Positions 1 to 10,868 of a stretch of 64,000 bases of DNA are shown here, piece after piece (the first letter of the stretch is position 1; each line of letters starts with the position of its first letter). A model generated the notes under the pieces. It was not told the DNA's origin, did no database searches, and saw only the letters and a list, made by a program, of their open reading frames with translations. The stretch spans positions 47,760,448-47,824,447 of the forward strand of contig NC_086383.1 of assembly GCF_036588685.1 (NCBI RefSeq), read 5' to 3'. A program made the translations under genes and the position numbers. The stretch is from Mytilus trossulus. Lineage: Eukaryota > Mollusca > Bivalvia > Mytilida > Mytilidae.

Positions 1-228
1 TCATATGTATCTAGATCACTGCACTAGAAACTTATAACACTGATCCATTTAACATGGTAGTCGTTTCCGTATTTAGATTTTTTTTTTAGAAAAATACATA
101 CAGGTCATGTTTTTCTGTTTTACGTTTGATGACGTACATTTTTTATTATTATTTTTAAATGTAAAGACGTCCTTGCTCAGCAGTATTTTTTTTATACGTT
201 TCCAAAACAAAACACGCCTGTACATAAA

Positions 229-2056
229 ACTAGAGGCTCTAAAGAGCCTGTGTCGCTCACCTTGGTCTATGTGAATATTAAACAAAGGAAGCAGATGGAT
301 TCATGACAAAATTGTGTTTTGGTGATGGTGATATGTTTGTACATCTTACTTTACTGAACATTCCTGCTGCTTACAATTATCACTATCTATAATGAACTTG
401 GCCCAGTAGTTTCTGTGGAAAATGTTACCGGTAGTAAAAATATACAAATTTTATGAAAATTGTTTAAAATTGACTATAAAGGACAATTACTCCTTAGGGG
501 ATCAATTGACCATTTTGGTCATGTTGACTTATTTGTAAATCTTACTTTGCTGAACATTATTGCTGTTTACAGTTTATCTCTATCTATAATAATATTCAAG
601 ATAATAACCAAAAACAGCAAAATTTCCTTAAAATTACCAATTCAGGAACAGCAACCCAACAACGGGTTCTCTGATTCATCTGAAAATTTCAGGGCAAATA
701 GATCTTGACCTGATAAACAAGTTTACCCCGTGTCAGATTTGCTCTAAATGCTTTGGTTTTTGAGATATAAGTAAAAAACTGTGTTTAACCTCTATGTTCT
801 ATTTTTAGCCATGGTGGCCATCTTGGTTGGTCTGGGGGGGGGGGGGGGGGGTCATGCCACACATTTTTAAAACTTGATACCCCAAAGATGATTGTAGCCA
901 AGTTTGGATTAATTTGGCCAAGCAGTTTCAGAGGAGATTATTTTTGTAAATGATATATAAAATTTACGAAAAATGGTTAAAAATTGACTTAAAAGGGCAA
1001 TAACTCCTAAAGGGGTCAACTGACCATTTTGGTCATGTTGATTTATTTGTAAATCTTACTTTGCTTAACATTATTGCTGTCTACAGTTTATCTCTATCTA
1101 TAATAATATTCAAGATAATAACCAAAAACAGCAAAATTTCCCTAAAATTACCAATTCAGTGGCAGCAACCCAACAACGGGTTGTCCGATTCATCTGAAAA
1201 TTTCAGGGCAGATAGATCTTGACCTTATAAACAATTTTACTTCATGTCAGATTTGCTCTGAATGCTTTGGTTTTTGAGTTATAAGTAAAAAACTGCGTTT
1301 TACCCCTATGTTCTATTTTTAGCCATGGTGGCCATCTTGGTTTGTTTGGCGGGTCACGCCACACATTTTATAAACAAGATACCCCAATGATGATTGTGGC
1401 CTAGTTTGGTTTAATTTGGCCCAGCAGTTTCAGAGGAGAAGATTTTTGTAAAAGATATATAAAATTTACGAAAAATGGTTAAAAATTGACTTAAAAGGGC
1501 AATAACTCCTAAAGGGGTCAACTGACCATTTTGGTCATGTTGATTTATTTGTAAATCTTACTTTGCTTAACATTATTGCTGTCTACAGTTTATCTCTATC
1601 TATAATAATATTCAAGATAATAACAAAAACAGCAAAATTTCCCTAAAATTACCAATTCAGTGGCAGCAACCCAAAAACGGGTTGTCCGATTCATCTGAAA
1701 ATTTCAGGGCAGATAGATCTTGACCTGATAAACAATTTTACCCCTGTCAGATTTGCTCTAAATGCTTTAGTTTTTGAGTTATAAGCAAAAAACTGCGTTT
1801 TACCCCTATGTTCTATTTTTGGCCATGGCGGCCATCTTGGTTTGTTTGACGGGTCACGCCACACATTTTTTAAACTAGATACCCCAATGATGATTGTGGC
1901 CAAGTTTGGTTTAATTTGGCTCAGTAGTTTCAGAGGAGAAGATTTTTGTAAAAGTTAACGACGACGGACGACGACGACGGATGACGACGACGACGACGGA
2001 CGACGGACGCCAAGTGATGAGAAAAGCTCACTTGGCCCTTCGGGCCAGGTGAGCTA
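229..2056 (+). mobile_element. Pearl/HINE-like non-autonomous element (Helitron-related), copy 1
   Basis: The left end carries a short hairpin (AGGCTCT-AA-AGAGCCT) at about 233-248. The interior holds three direct repeats of about 500 bp; equivalent points are near 481, 995 and 1498. A (GACGACG)n-type microsatellite lies at about 1957-2010. The right end is a strong hairpin with a TTC loop at about 2026-2056, closing as GTGAGCTAA. The layout of hairpin end, tandem core, microsatellite and 3' hairpin ending CTAA matches what is known of bivalve pearl elements and Helitron-associated HINEs. A G-run at 833-850 interrupts unit 1. No Rep/Helicase coding is present. The class assignment is inference; the structure is read directly. 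Confidence 0.7.
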
Positions 2057-2360
2057 AAAAAAAGTGTACTCGAATTTCTCTTTTCGATGTCATTATTGCC
2101 CATTTTAATCTTCCCCCCTCCCTCTTCAACAAACATAAAACTGTTGCCGCGGGCAAATTTATCATCGAAAAGTCCATGGTTTTTTTTTTTATCATTTTGT
2201 GGATTTTTTCCGGCCGAATTGATGCTCATACACAAAAATATCCACATGTAGCGCATCACCAAAATCGACTGCTTTGTGAAAGTTTTCTTTACTTTAAAAT
2301 ATACAAATATCTCAAAGCTTATATTCTATAATTAACTATATACTAGATATACTAGTCTAT

Positions 2361-2449
2361 GCAGATATATTATTGTGAAGGATAATGCAACTTTGATGCC
2401 AACATTGCTCAACATTAGAAAAGAATGATCGTCTGGAGAAAATACAAAA
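2361..2449 (+). repeat. 89-bp direct repeat, copy 1
   Basis: This stretch begins gcagatatattattgtgaag and recurs base for base at 3036-3124, 675 bp away. Between the copies is about 590 bp of unique AT-rich DNA with no convincing ORF. It could be a recent segmental duplication or solo flanks of an unknown insertion. Confidence 0.75.
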
Positions 2450-3035
2450 ATTGTCCATTAGGGTTTATTAAATTTATTATACAAACTTTATTTCTACCAT
2501 CTGACACTAAAACATAGTTTGTTATCCAACAATCAATTATCTCAAAGCAATCTTTACATATTGTTTTAAAAGATTTTACATTTATAAATGACACGAATTT
2601 CACCGTTCATGGATGCTTTCTGTTTCTTTTATTTATCAACAAATTCAAGGTATCTTTTACATACATTAAATTTTCTACCTCATAATAATTTTTCTCAACT
2701 GAATTTGACAAAACCTTTTGGAATTTCGAGTCCTCAATTTTGTACTTAAATTGGTTTATTTAACATATTTGATTCGAAGTATTGTTGATGTGTATTTTGT
2801 TGACGGAAAGCTTCTAGCGGACAAAACTTGAAACATTGTATATCAATGATGATTGGTTTCACAACTCTGTCGTTCAAGGCTACATACATGACGTCACGGT
2901 AATTATGATGTCATATTTTTCTATACCTTAATTGTTATTGTCGTTGCTTCAATCTCATTTTCTGTTGTAATGATCATCAGAAATATCATGAATAACCAGA
3001 CACACGATTAAGAAATAATTATCCCGGGGAAATGT

Positions 3036-3124
3036 GCAGATATATTATTGTGAAGGATAATGCAACTTTGATGCCAACATTGCTCAACATTAGAAAAGAA
3101 TGATCGTCTGGAGAAAATACAAAA
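3036..3124 (+). repeat. 89-bp direct repeat, copy 2
   Basis: This is the second, apparently identical copy of the 2361-2449 repeat, in the same orientation. The sequences flanking the two copies differ, so the duplication is sharply bounded. Confidence 0.75.
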
Positions 3125-3775
3125 TTTAATTCTGGTATCTATGATGAGTTTATTTATCAATTAAAACATTGATTTATTTCACTTTTACTCCACTAGACAG
3201 ATAATATGTCTCTCTTCCACTATATATTGACACAGATGAACTTCAAAGAAGAGTCTATGACGAACGTGATAATTTGAACCTGTCAACTCCTATTTGTCAG
3301 TTGTAACATACCATCTGATTTATCATTTAAATAGCGTTTAAATAGTTCAATCTGTTTACGTTACAAACGTCGTTAGAATGTGTAGGCTGCGGACACATAT
3401 AAATTTTCACAACAGAATTATGAGGTAGCACAATTAAGATCGACACTACACAAGTTTTACGGTCATCATCTAGAATTGATAGCCCGTTACGAATTATCTG
3501 TGTCTAAAAACACCAAAGACAGTCTTAGATGTTTAGATACCAGAATAGGCGTCTTATCTGTAATTTGACCAATTGTTGACTATTCCCAATTGCATTATTG
3601 TGACTTAGTGTTGAGCCTTTGGTGTTGCATACATGAGAATCGATATCCTTTTCGGAACATATGATCACGCTCCTTTTGGTGTTGATGAGATTCCCTCATT
3701 TCTTATTTGTGACTTTGATTTGCTTTTTGGTCGAGTAATGCATACGATCAGCTGTCTTGTTATGATCATTTTCAT

Positions 3776-3851
3776 TATATGATGTGCACTTGTCATAATA
3801 TGATGTGCACTTGTCATAGTATGATGTGCACTTGTCATAATATGATGTGCA
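3776..3851 (+). repeat. 21-bp tandem repeat (about 4 copies)
   Basis: The unit is tatgatgtgcacttgtcata, repeated head to tail with one-base variants. It makes spurious His/Met-rich minus-strand ORFs because 21 is a multiple of three. Confidence 0.85.
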
Positions 3852-3854
3852 AAA

Positions 3855-4135
3855 TGTTCGAAAATCATAAATCGAATACAAATGCGGGTTACAAACTAAA
3901 ACTGAGGTAAACAATCAAATATAAGAGGAAAAAACGAAACAACAGAAAAAGTGTTACAAAAAACCCAACAACAATCCATCACACACAGAAACGAACTATA
4001 AGATAACAATTAAAATTTTACTGACTTGGTACAGGACATTTTAAGAAAAAAATGTTGGGTTGAACCTGATTTTATGGCTAGCCAAACCTCCCGCTTTCAT
4101 GGCAATGTTAAATGTAACACCAAAATGACACCTAC
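3855..4135 (+). repeat. Dispersed mussel repeat C (SINE/MITE-like)
   Basis: The sequence carries the hallmarks gcgggttacaaactaaaac and gacttggtacagg. Related copies lie at 9890-10095, 16035-16215 and 33405-33550 in the same orientation, and at 16795-17035, 37650-37830 and 38965-39030 inverted. I recognise the family from mussel sequence. Its mechanism class is not evident here. Confidence 0.65.
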
Positions 4136-4227
4136 ACATGACAGAACAACAATACAAATAAATGAAAATAAACACCATTCAGGATAGAGAAATACACCAA
4201 TTGATAATACAATAAAACATTACGACA

Positions 4228-4600
4228 TGCTTATAGTTATGAAAGGTATAAGGCTTATAATTTATTACGCCAGTCGCGTGTTTCGTTTACAGAAAACATC
4301 AACAGTGCATTCATGTCAAAATAGTGAAGAAAGCCAAACAAAGATGAAGAGCATTGATGACCCAAAATTCCCAAAAGTTGTGCCAAATACAGCTACGGTT
4401 ATCTGGCTGGGATAAGAAAATCCTTAGTATTTCGAATAATTCATACTTTTGCAAACAGAAAATTTATAAAATTGACCATACAATTAATATTTATGTCAAC
4501 ACAGAAGTGCTGACTACTGTGCTGGTGAAACCCTCGTACACAACTAGTGGCATCGAACAGTGGTGTAAATAGTTATCGAAGATACCAGGCGTATAATTTG
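4228..4600 (+). repeat. Dispersed mussel repeat D, near-complete copy
   Basis: It contains the diagnostic stretch around ttacgccagtcgcgtgtttc and later ccaaaagttgtgccaaatac. The right part (gtggtgtaaatagttatcga) runs into a second start of the same unit, so the family seems able to sit head to tail. Shorter copies lie at 17975-18080 (inverted), 21590-21695 and about 63545-63640. Short ORFs inside it are not genes. Confidence 0.6.
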
Positions 4601-4834
4601 ATACATGTCGGAGATGATTTAATCAAATTAGTCATCAAATTACATTCTACAATTGGATGGTATTAATGTCAACGTGTCCACTAAAACGAAACGGAAAATT
4701 TGAATATATTTGCACTCGTGTATGCATTATCACGACATTCTATATTTTAGCCCGAAACGATTTTTCATGTACATCACGTCAACTTTTATAACACCGGGAA
4801 AAAGTCATGATATTCAAACTCGACACCTTTTAAA

Positions 4835-4935
4835 ATGGAGGAAGAAACAAAGCATGGGGTGGAAAATGTCACAAAGTCAAAAATATTAACAATCGATTAT
4901 TCGAGGGACAATTTTGACAAAATTGCAAATGAAAG
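4835..4935 (+). CDS. Transporter 1, coding exon 1 (N-terminal cytosolic tail)
   Basis: ATG at 4835 opens 33 codons plus two bases and ends at an AG|GTATTA donor (phase 2). The peptide contains SKILTIDYSRDNFD, which aligns with PKIFTIGCPTESNNFN at the end of exon 1 of the paralogue; that exon also ends in phase 2. The position and phase match make this a credible start exon despite its size. Confidence 0.65.
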
Positions 4936-7900
4936 GTATTAATCATTTTACATATTCATTCGAAAGTGTTTACAAAATATAAATTCAAAACGATTGTTTG
5001 TTTGAAATATTGATTAATTGATGGAAATTCATGAAGTTACTGGCCCTCATTGCTAATAACCTTAATCGTTTTTGTACAATTTTCTCAAACAATGCTTTTT
5101 AGTGCTTTGGTTCCGAAAACGGTAAATTGATTCATTAATACTCATTAAATTGTACAAACATCGTCTGAAAAATATTAAGTAAAAAGTTTGTTTGAATCAA
5201 AGAATTTAAATAAAAAATACTGATATAACCATATGTTATTCAGAATAAAAAATATTCACTGTACGTATATAATTAATACAACATATCTACATATATATGA
5301 GAAAATAGTTCTAAGCATAGACGAATTTCAAATGCTTTACAAAGAAAACACAAACGATTGAATACAAACACAATTTAACGAAAAATTACAATCTCTATAT
5401 TTGGCGATATTAAGCCCAAACACAAATAATGTAAGGATGTTTTATTTTAAACATTACGGACACCCAATGCCCTTACACATTAATTATCTATTGACTTAAC
5501 ATAATGGTTTCAGTAAAATGTGTGTACAAAGTGCATTTGAATATTCATCAGAAAGATTAATGCTATTAATGAAGGCCTCACAACTTCTCATTTGACAATT
5601 TGAAAGGAAAGGTATTCTACTAACCGTTTACATTGTGCAAAAGATAAAGGACATTCACAACTGTCAGCTGGATCTGTTAACAAAATGAAGAAATGGATGG
5701 TGCTGATAATGGCATTCATGTCCGTTGTCATGTCTACTGGTTTTCCGTTTAATATGTCAGTCCTGTATGTAGAATGGTTAGACGAATTTAAAAAATCTAA
5801 TTCAGAAACAGCGTTAGTACAGTCAATTTGTACCGGTATATTCAGCCTTGGAGGTAAGATTGATAAAATCCCTTGTGTTAATCATATAAGATCAAGGATT
5901 TAAATGCATTATTTAACAAGTCCACAGAAAGTTTACTTAAGTTAGCCATTTCTTTAATTTATTCTATCAAATTGTCAACAAGCGGTACTTAAACTAAGTA
6001 TTGAACATTTTCATTAAAAATGATTTTTCTGAATTCTTTGTGTAGGAGTGGTTTTGATCGTAATGACACATTAACATTAATTAATTATGAATTACTCACA
6101 AATCTTGATTTATACAATGATATTGTTTATTGACTGTAATTTTTTTAATGTCTAAACTTTAAAGTTCCTGAAGTTGGACTGCAGTCTTGAATCTAACTGA
6201 CTATTTCTTGCTTACATAGTTGTGTTCCATGTGTATCATTTTTTTAAACCGAGGACATTTGTTATGGAGTAATCGTGGAACATTGTATTACACTTGTCGC
6301 GCATGTTTAATTAATTGTTTGTACACATTTGGTAAAACATGAAAACTTTCTATTAAGGAATACATTTTGAATTTAAATATTGACACTGCTTAATTACCTT
6401 TTACACGATTGTTTTATCATTTTCATTAATTTAACATTTAAATTAACCATTTAAGGATCTGTCAATGGAATTATTGTAACAAAGTTTGGTCCATGTAGAT
6501 GTGGTATAGCAGGCGGTATAGTAGCAGCAGCAGGGTTAGCCATCTCATATTTTGCTACTTCTATATACTTCCTGGTATTGTCCGTTGGAATCGTAACAGG
6601 TAAGTTGTCATCTTTGACTTGTTGGTTTGAAGAATATATCTTACATACATGAATATAAAGACACCGAGGAAATATTAAAAGGATACATGTGATTAAGACG
6701 GATTCGAAACTAGCTTACAAATCAAAAGTCATGTAAAGATGAATATATAATATCAATTAAAAGATAATCTTCTTGATCGCCCGTATGGAGACGAAATGTG
6801 AACTACAAAATTAATGTTGACTCGAAATAAAACCATTTTTACCGTGATGAGAATGAATGAACTTTGACTTCCGTGCACCAAGTTCTTACATTTTTTATTA
6901 TACAAATGCATCTGTACGTTTTTTTGTTTCAACTTCAGTGGTAAAAAACACAAAGCTTTAATGATTTTTTAATCAAATGATGAAGATGAAAGTACAGTAA
7001 ATGATCTATGTGACAGGAATTGTTGAGTTAATAATTAACTTCAATTGTAAAGTAAAACATTTCATATAATTTTTCTGAAATTTCATTGGATAAGTTCACA
7101 CAAAACAGATATAGAAAGATGAAGAAAGCACAAATCACATAGATACGCGATACTTTTGAATTATTGAATGTCTAATTACAAATGCATAGATGTACCGTTA
7201 TAATTGATGTGTAGTTGATACATGAACCTGACAGGAACGGGCTCGCCAAGATATTTCACATGATATAGTCAGTATCAAAACGAAACTACTACCTATTAGT
7301 CTATATATATATCAATCTTTTAAGACACAAATATTGCAAAATACCTTGATTACCTCCATGACAATTATATTGTTGTTCCCGCAGATAATCCTCCAAACAT
7401 CGTTGTTTTTGTATGTAAATAGAATTACACATGCTGCTTGACAAATGAATTAGGTATTTTCAATTCACTTGGAAAGTCATCATATGATCATATGCTTCCA
7501 TGTCATTTATCAAGGAGGAAATCCTGAAAAATCATAGGTCTGTTCTTTGGTCCTTTTTGGAATTTAAACCAAAGATGATACACTTGGATCTTCTGTCACT
7601 GTTTTTGGATGCATAAACTACATACGTGTCTTTACAAACAACGTTATATTGCTGGAGCTTCAAACTGCACTGAAAAACATTCTCTTCAACGGGCATTATC
7701 AAGATGCTTGATCCCTGGACTGACAAAATATTTTTTACGTTAGAAGGACGCACTCATCTTCAAACAGTCGGAATACCAATTGAGCCCTGCCTTTTTTCCG
7801 ACTTGTTCCTTTGTTCATATGAGGCTGACTTGACGAAGAAACTTAAGGAGAAAGAAAAGAAATAAGTAGTATACTATTCTGCTATGATGTTTTCTTACTA

Positions 7901-10868
7901 AATTGTTCACAATTTGGTGACTTTTTTGAACGTATTTCACCTATCGAACTAGATTAAGGATGCAGCAAATAAAACCAGTTTGTTTCATATCTTGACTTAC
8001 ATCTAGAAATTGTCATTGAGGGTGGGTTGAAAACAAAACTGCACGACAAGAGGAGATATAAACTTTGCAACATTGAACTTTCCATTTCTATAACTTTCAA
8101 TTGACACAATATTCCGGGGCTTGTATTTTATAACGGGTTTTCTTAATAGAAGTTTGCCACTTACAAGGGCGGTATTAAATCAAGAGTTGTAAGTGGTGAA
8201 GTTGAAATAACCGTTTCGTAAATATTACAGACATCAACACGAGTTGGTTTACCATTATGGAATATGTTTCACAATCAGGTCAAATTTGACCTGATTTAAA
8301 TTTATCAGCAAGTTTCCACTCACGTTAGCAGCACGACGTGAGCAGCATGTGTACCAGGATCCGACAACCCGTCCAGAACATCTGAAATCACCACTAGTTT
8401 TTGATGGGTTCTTATTGGTCAGTATTTAGTTTGGTTTGTTGTCTTTTGTGGACATTTTCATTTTTAGGAATGGCGATGTCAGTTTATTTTCGACTTTTGA
8501 GTTTGAATGTTTCTTTGGTGTCTTTCAGCATGTACAACACGTACCAATTACATATCTTAAAATTTACTTTTGGAACACATTATTAATTTCCAGCCTGGAA
8601 AAGTTTATTTTTTTTAAATCATATTTCCCAACGTATAACTATATTTCTCGAAACACATTTAAACTCACTTTATTTTTTTCAGGATTTGGACTGTCTTTGT
8701 CATTCATATCAGCATCAACAAGTGTTGGGTTGTATTTTGATGGGAAGCAAAGACTTATGGCTTTAGCTCTAGTTTCAACAGGTGGAGGAGTTGGAGCTGC
8801 CATTGTACCAATAATACTAGACGAATTTATTGGACAATATAATTGGAGGGGCGCTCTGTTAGTTTTAGGGGGAATAACCACTAATTTAATAGCTAATGCG
8901 TGCCTATTTACGAAGCCATCATTTCAGATAAGACGCAGAAAAAGTGATGTATCTCATGGAAAATCCACGATATCTTATGTATCAAATAACGACAGTTTAG
9001 TTACTACTGAGAATAAAATTCAACATCCATTGGCTACAAATGCAACACAAAGTTCAACGTGTGCACCAATTAGTAAATCAGAAATACGACGAGTGCATAA
9101 GGAAGCCGATAATTCGGAAAGAAAGGGCATTTTTGATATTTTGACAGGTTTATTAAAAAATAAATTATTTATTTCTTACATTTTTGCGCAAGCTATGTGT
9201 TTGGCGGCATATAATTCTATAATGATATTTTACATTGACTTTTTTAAGTTCAAAGGTTTGACTAGAACAGATGCTGTCAGTATCTATTTTTATATGAATG
9301 TGATGAGTACTGTGTTTAGGTTTGTAACAGGTCTGCTTAAGCAAATACCGCACGTAAGTGTAATAGCAATTCCAGTATTTTGTGCTTTATTGGGTGCTTC
9401 ATCAATGGGGTTATTTCCATTGGTTGGGTCATCGTACATTGCAAATTTGCTCGTTGCATTTATGTACGGCTGCGGCAGAGGTGGAATGTTTGCAGTCCTT
9501 GGAATATCGATTGTAAAACTAGCTGGACCAGAGAATTATTCTGTTGCACTTGGGATTTCTATGACATTTTCGGGGATACTGAATGCAGTTGCTGGACCTG
9601 TATCTGGTGTGTTTCAATTAATTTTTAAGATCGATTTCTGATATTTTTTTCTTCAATCCATGCGTACACGTTAGACCGGTTCATTCCCTAGAAAAAAGCA
9701 TTGAAAGAAAGTCAAACAATATAAGCAAAATTATCATTGGTGTTTAAGTTAAACGAAAATGTTAGTATTATATTCATTAATTGGTGGAGTTTTGTGCAAT
9801 ATCAATTTATCATTAATTTGTAAGCAAAATGAAATGGCATGTGTTATGTATACTGAATAAAACTGTAGTAGAAAAAATGAAAATAAAAAAAAAAAAAAAT
9901 TTGAGGAAAATTCAAAACGTATAATCCACAATCCACAATCAAACGGCAAAATCAAAAGCTAAACACAGCAAACGAATGGATAATAACTGTTATATTCCTG
10001 ACTTGGAACAGACATTTCCTTATGGAGAAAATGGCGATTAACATCTGGTCTAAAGCTAGCTAAACCTTCACTTGTATGACAGTCGCATTGTATTTTTTAT
10101 TGACAACGATGTATGATGAAACAAACAAATATAATTGGTAAAATATCCGAATAGATGACGAATCGTACCAGAGGGAATCTCTATTAAGGTGGTACCCAAC
10201 ACTTTCACTAAAATTAATTTGACTCGTTTAATTTTCGTATAATTTTGACAAAGTATTTACTTTGACCCTAAAACAAGTATATAAATATTTCAAAAATTTT
10301 GAACCAACCGTTTTGTCAGAAAAATTACACTAGTTACATAGCAGTTTGACAAACAACAATTTTGATCATTGAGAAGCTTAATATTCCCTTTACAACACAA
10401 CGTAATTAAAACGTTAAGCTGATTTAACAGAGTTATCTCCCTGTAGTGTTAGGTACCACCTTAATTCGCACATACATTTTCTTAATTAGAACTGCATGTC
10501 TGTATAATTTGAGTTGTATTATTTTTTGTTAGCATTTGGACAAGGATCCAAGTTTATAGTTGTTCTTAAAATATAGTGTTTCATTTATATTGAATATGAT
10601 TTCTTACGTTTTGGATCTAAACTCAATGAAAGTTTTTTTTGTAGGATTAATCCGAGATTCAACTGGAAATTATGATATGTCATTTTTCTGTTCAGCTGCG
10701 ACCGCATTTGTTGCCTGTATTGTCTTCGTCACTATAATGTTTATTAGATTCTTTGCGAATCGACCCAAATCATCTGAACTCAACTTTGAAATTGTCATTA
10801 GACAAAAATCATGGAGAAGATCAAGCATTTTGCCATGGAAGAAGCAATCAGTGGACATCAATAAATAG
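4835..10868 (+). CDS. SLC16/monocarboxylate-transporter-like MFS carrier, paralogue 1 (five coding exons)
   Basis: I join exons 4835-4935, 5612-5853, 6456-6599, 8683-9606 and 10645-10868, with intron phases 2,1,1,1, giving 1635 nt (about 544 aa). Evidence is GT-AG borders in register and close similarity, exon by exon, to the downstream paralogue at 15689-21407. The product is predicted to be a 12-helix plasma-membrane carrier of the major facilitator superfamily. Helix 1 starts near residue 61 (KKWMVLIMAF), followed by GFPFNMSVLYVEWL and ALVQS. The MCT-like motif FDGKQRLMALAL precedes GGGVGA. The helix 6-7 loop is long, polar and Ser/Lys-rich. A helix-8 Arg is kept (STVFRF). The usual SLC16 helix-1 signature of the DGGWGW type is absent, so the substrate cannot be assigned. 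The acceptor at 5612 is the least certain junction; ATG 5685 is the alternative start. Confidence 0.82.
5612..5853 (+). CDS. Transporter 1, coding exon 2 (helix 1 and start of helix 2)
   Basis: The 3' border is CTTGGAG|GTAAGA (phase 1). The frame is open back to about 5605, where an in-frame TGA lies, so the acceptor must be downstream of it; AAG|G at 5612 gives the phase required by exon 1. The exon encodes KKWMVLIMAF, GFPFNMSVLYVEWL and SETALVQSICTG. The acceptor has a poor pyrimidine tract. Confidence 0.75.
6456..6599 (+). CDS. Transporter 1, coding exon 3 (helices 2-3)
   Basis: A 144-nt exon with phase 1 at both ends, bounded by ttaag|G and ACAG|GTAAGT. It encodes GIIVTKFGPCRCGIAGG followed by a hydrophobic helix. 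The paralogous exon 18511-18654 is exactly the same length. It is too short and too intron-bounded to appear as a simple ORF. Confidence 0.9.
7975..8540 (+). mobile_element. Retroelement-type 3' region (repeat A) in intron 3 of transporter 1
   Basis: It begins near cttacatctagaaattgtca and ends near tcgacttttgagtttgaatg. I recognise this as a very common mussel interspersed sequence, usually found as the untranslated tail of a reverse-transcriptase element. Inverted relatives lie at 20755-21010 and 60130-60390, and a forward fragment at 60895-61010. The open frame that runs into exon 4 from here (8436-8682) is repeat plus intron, not coding. Confidence 0.6.
8683..9606 (+). CDS. Transporter 1, coding exon 4 (helices 4-12 core)
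   Basis: A 924-nt exon after a strong tttttttcag|G acceptor, ending TATCTG|GTGTGT (phase 1 at both ends). It holds FISASTSVGLYFDGKQRLMA, GGGVGAAIVP and YNWRGALLVLGG, which are typical of MCT helices 4-6. A polar loop of about 80 residues follows. The second half includes MNVMSTVFRFVTGLLKQIP, PLVGSSYIANLLVAFMYGCG and LAGPENYSVALG. Confidence 0.95.
9890..10095 (+). repeat. Dispersed mussel repeat C in intron 4 of transporter 1
   Basis: It carries attcctgacttggaacagac and the following ctagctaaaccttcacttg, the family hallmarks, after an A-rich stretch. Confidence 0.55.
10184..10464 (+). mobile_element. TTAA-flanked MITE in intron 4 of transporter 1
   Basis: The terminal inverted repeats read GGTGGTACCCAACACT on the left and AGTGTTAGGTACCACC on the right, directly flanked by TTAA at 10184-10187 and 10461-10464. 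The interior is about 273 bp with no ORF. A TTAA target duplication is the hallmark of piggyBac-type transposition, so this is probably a piggyBac-related non-autonomous element. Confidence 0.8.
10645..10868 (+). CDS. Transporter 1, final coding exon (helix 12 and C-tail)
   Basis: It follows tttttttgtag|G (phase 1) and ends at TAG 10868. It encodes LIRDSTGNYDMSFFCSAA, the last membrane helix, and a basic tail with RRSSILPWKKQSVD. Nearly the same tail closes the paralogue, which supports the exon and the stop. Confidence 0.93.

Noticed and set aside
8436-8682. N-terminal extension of the large transporter 1 ORF
   Set aside because: It is repeat A plus intron ending in a clear tttttttcag acceptor; the paralogue has an intron at the same place.
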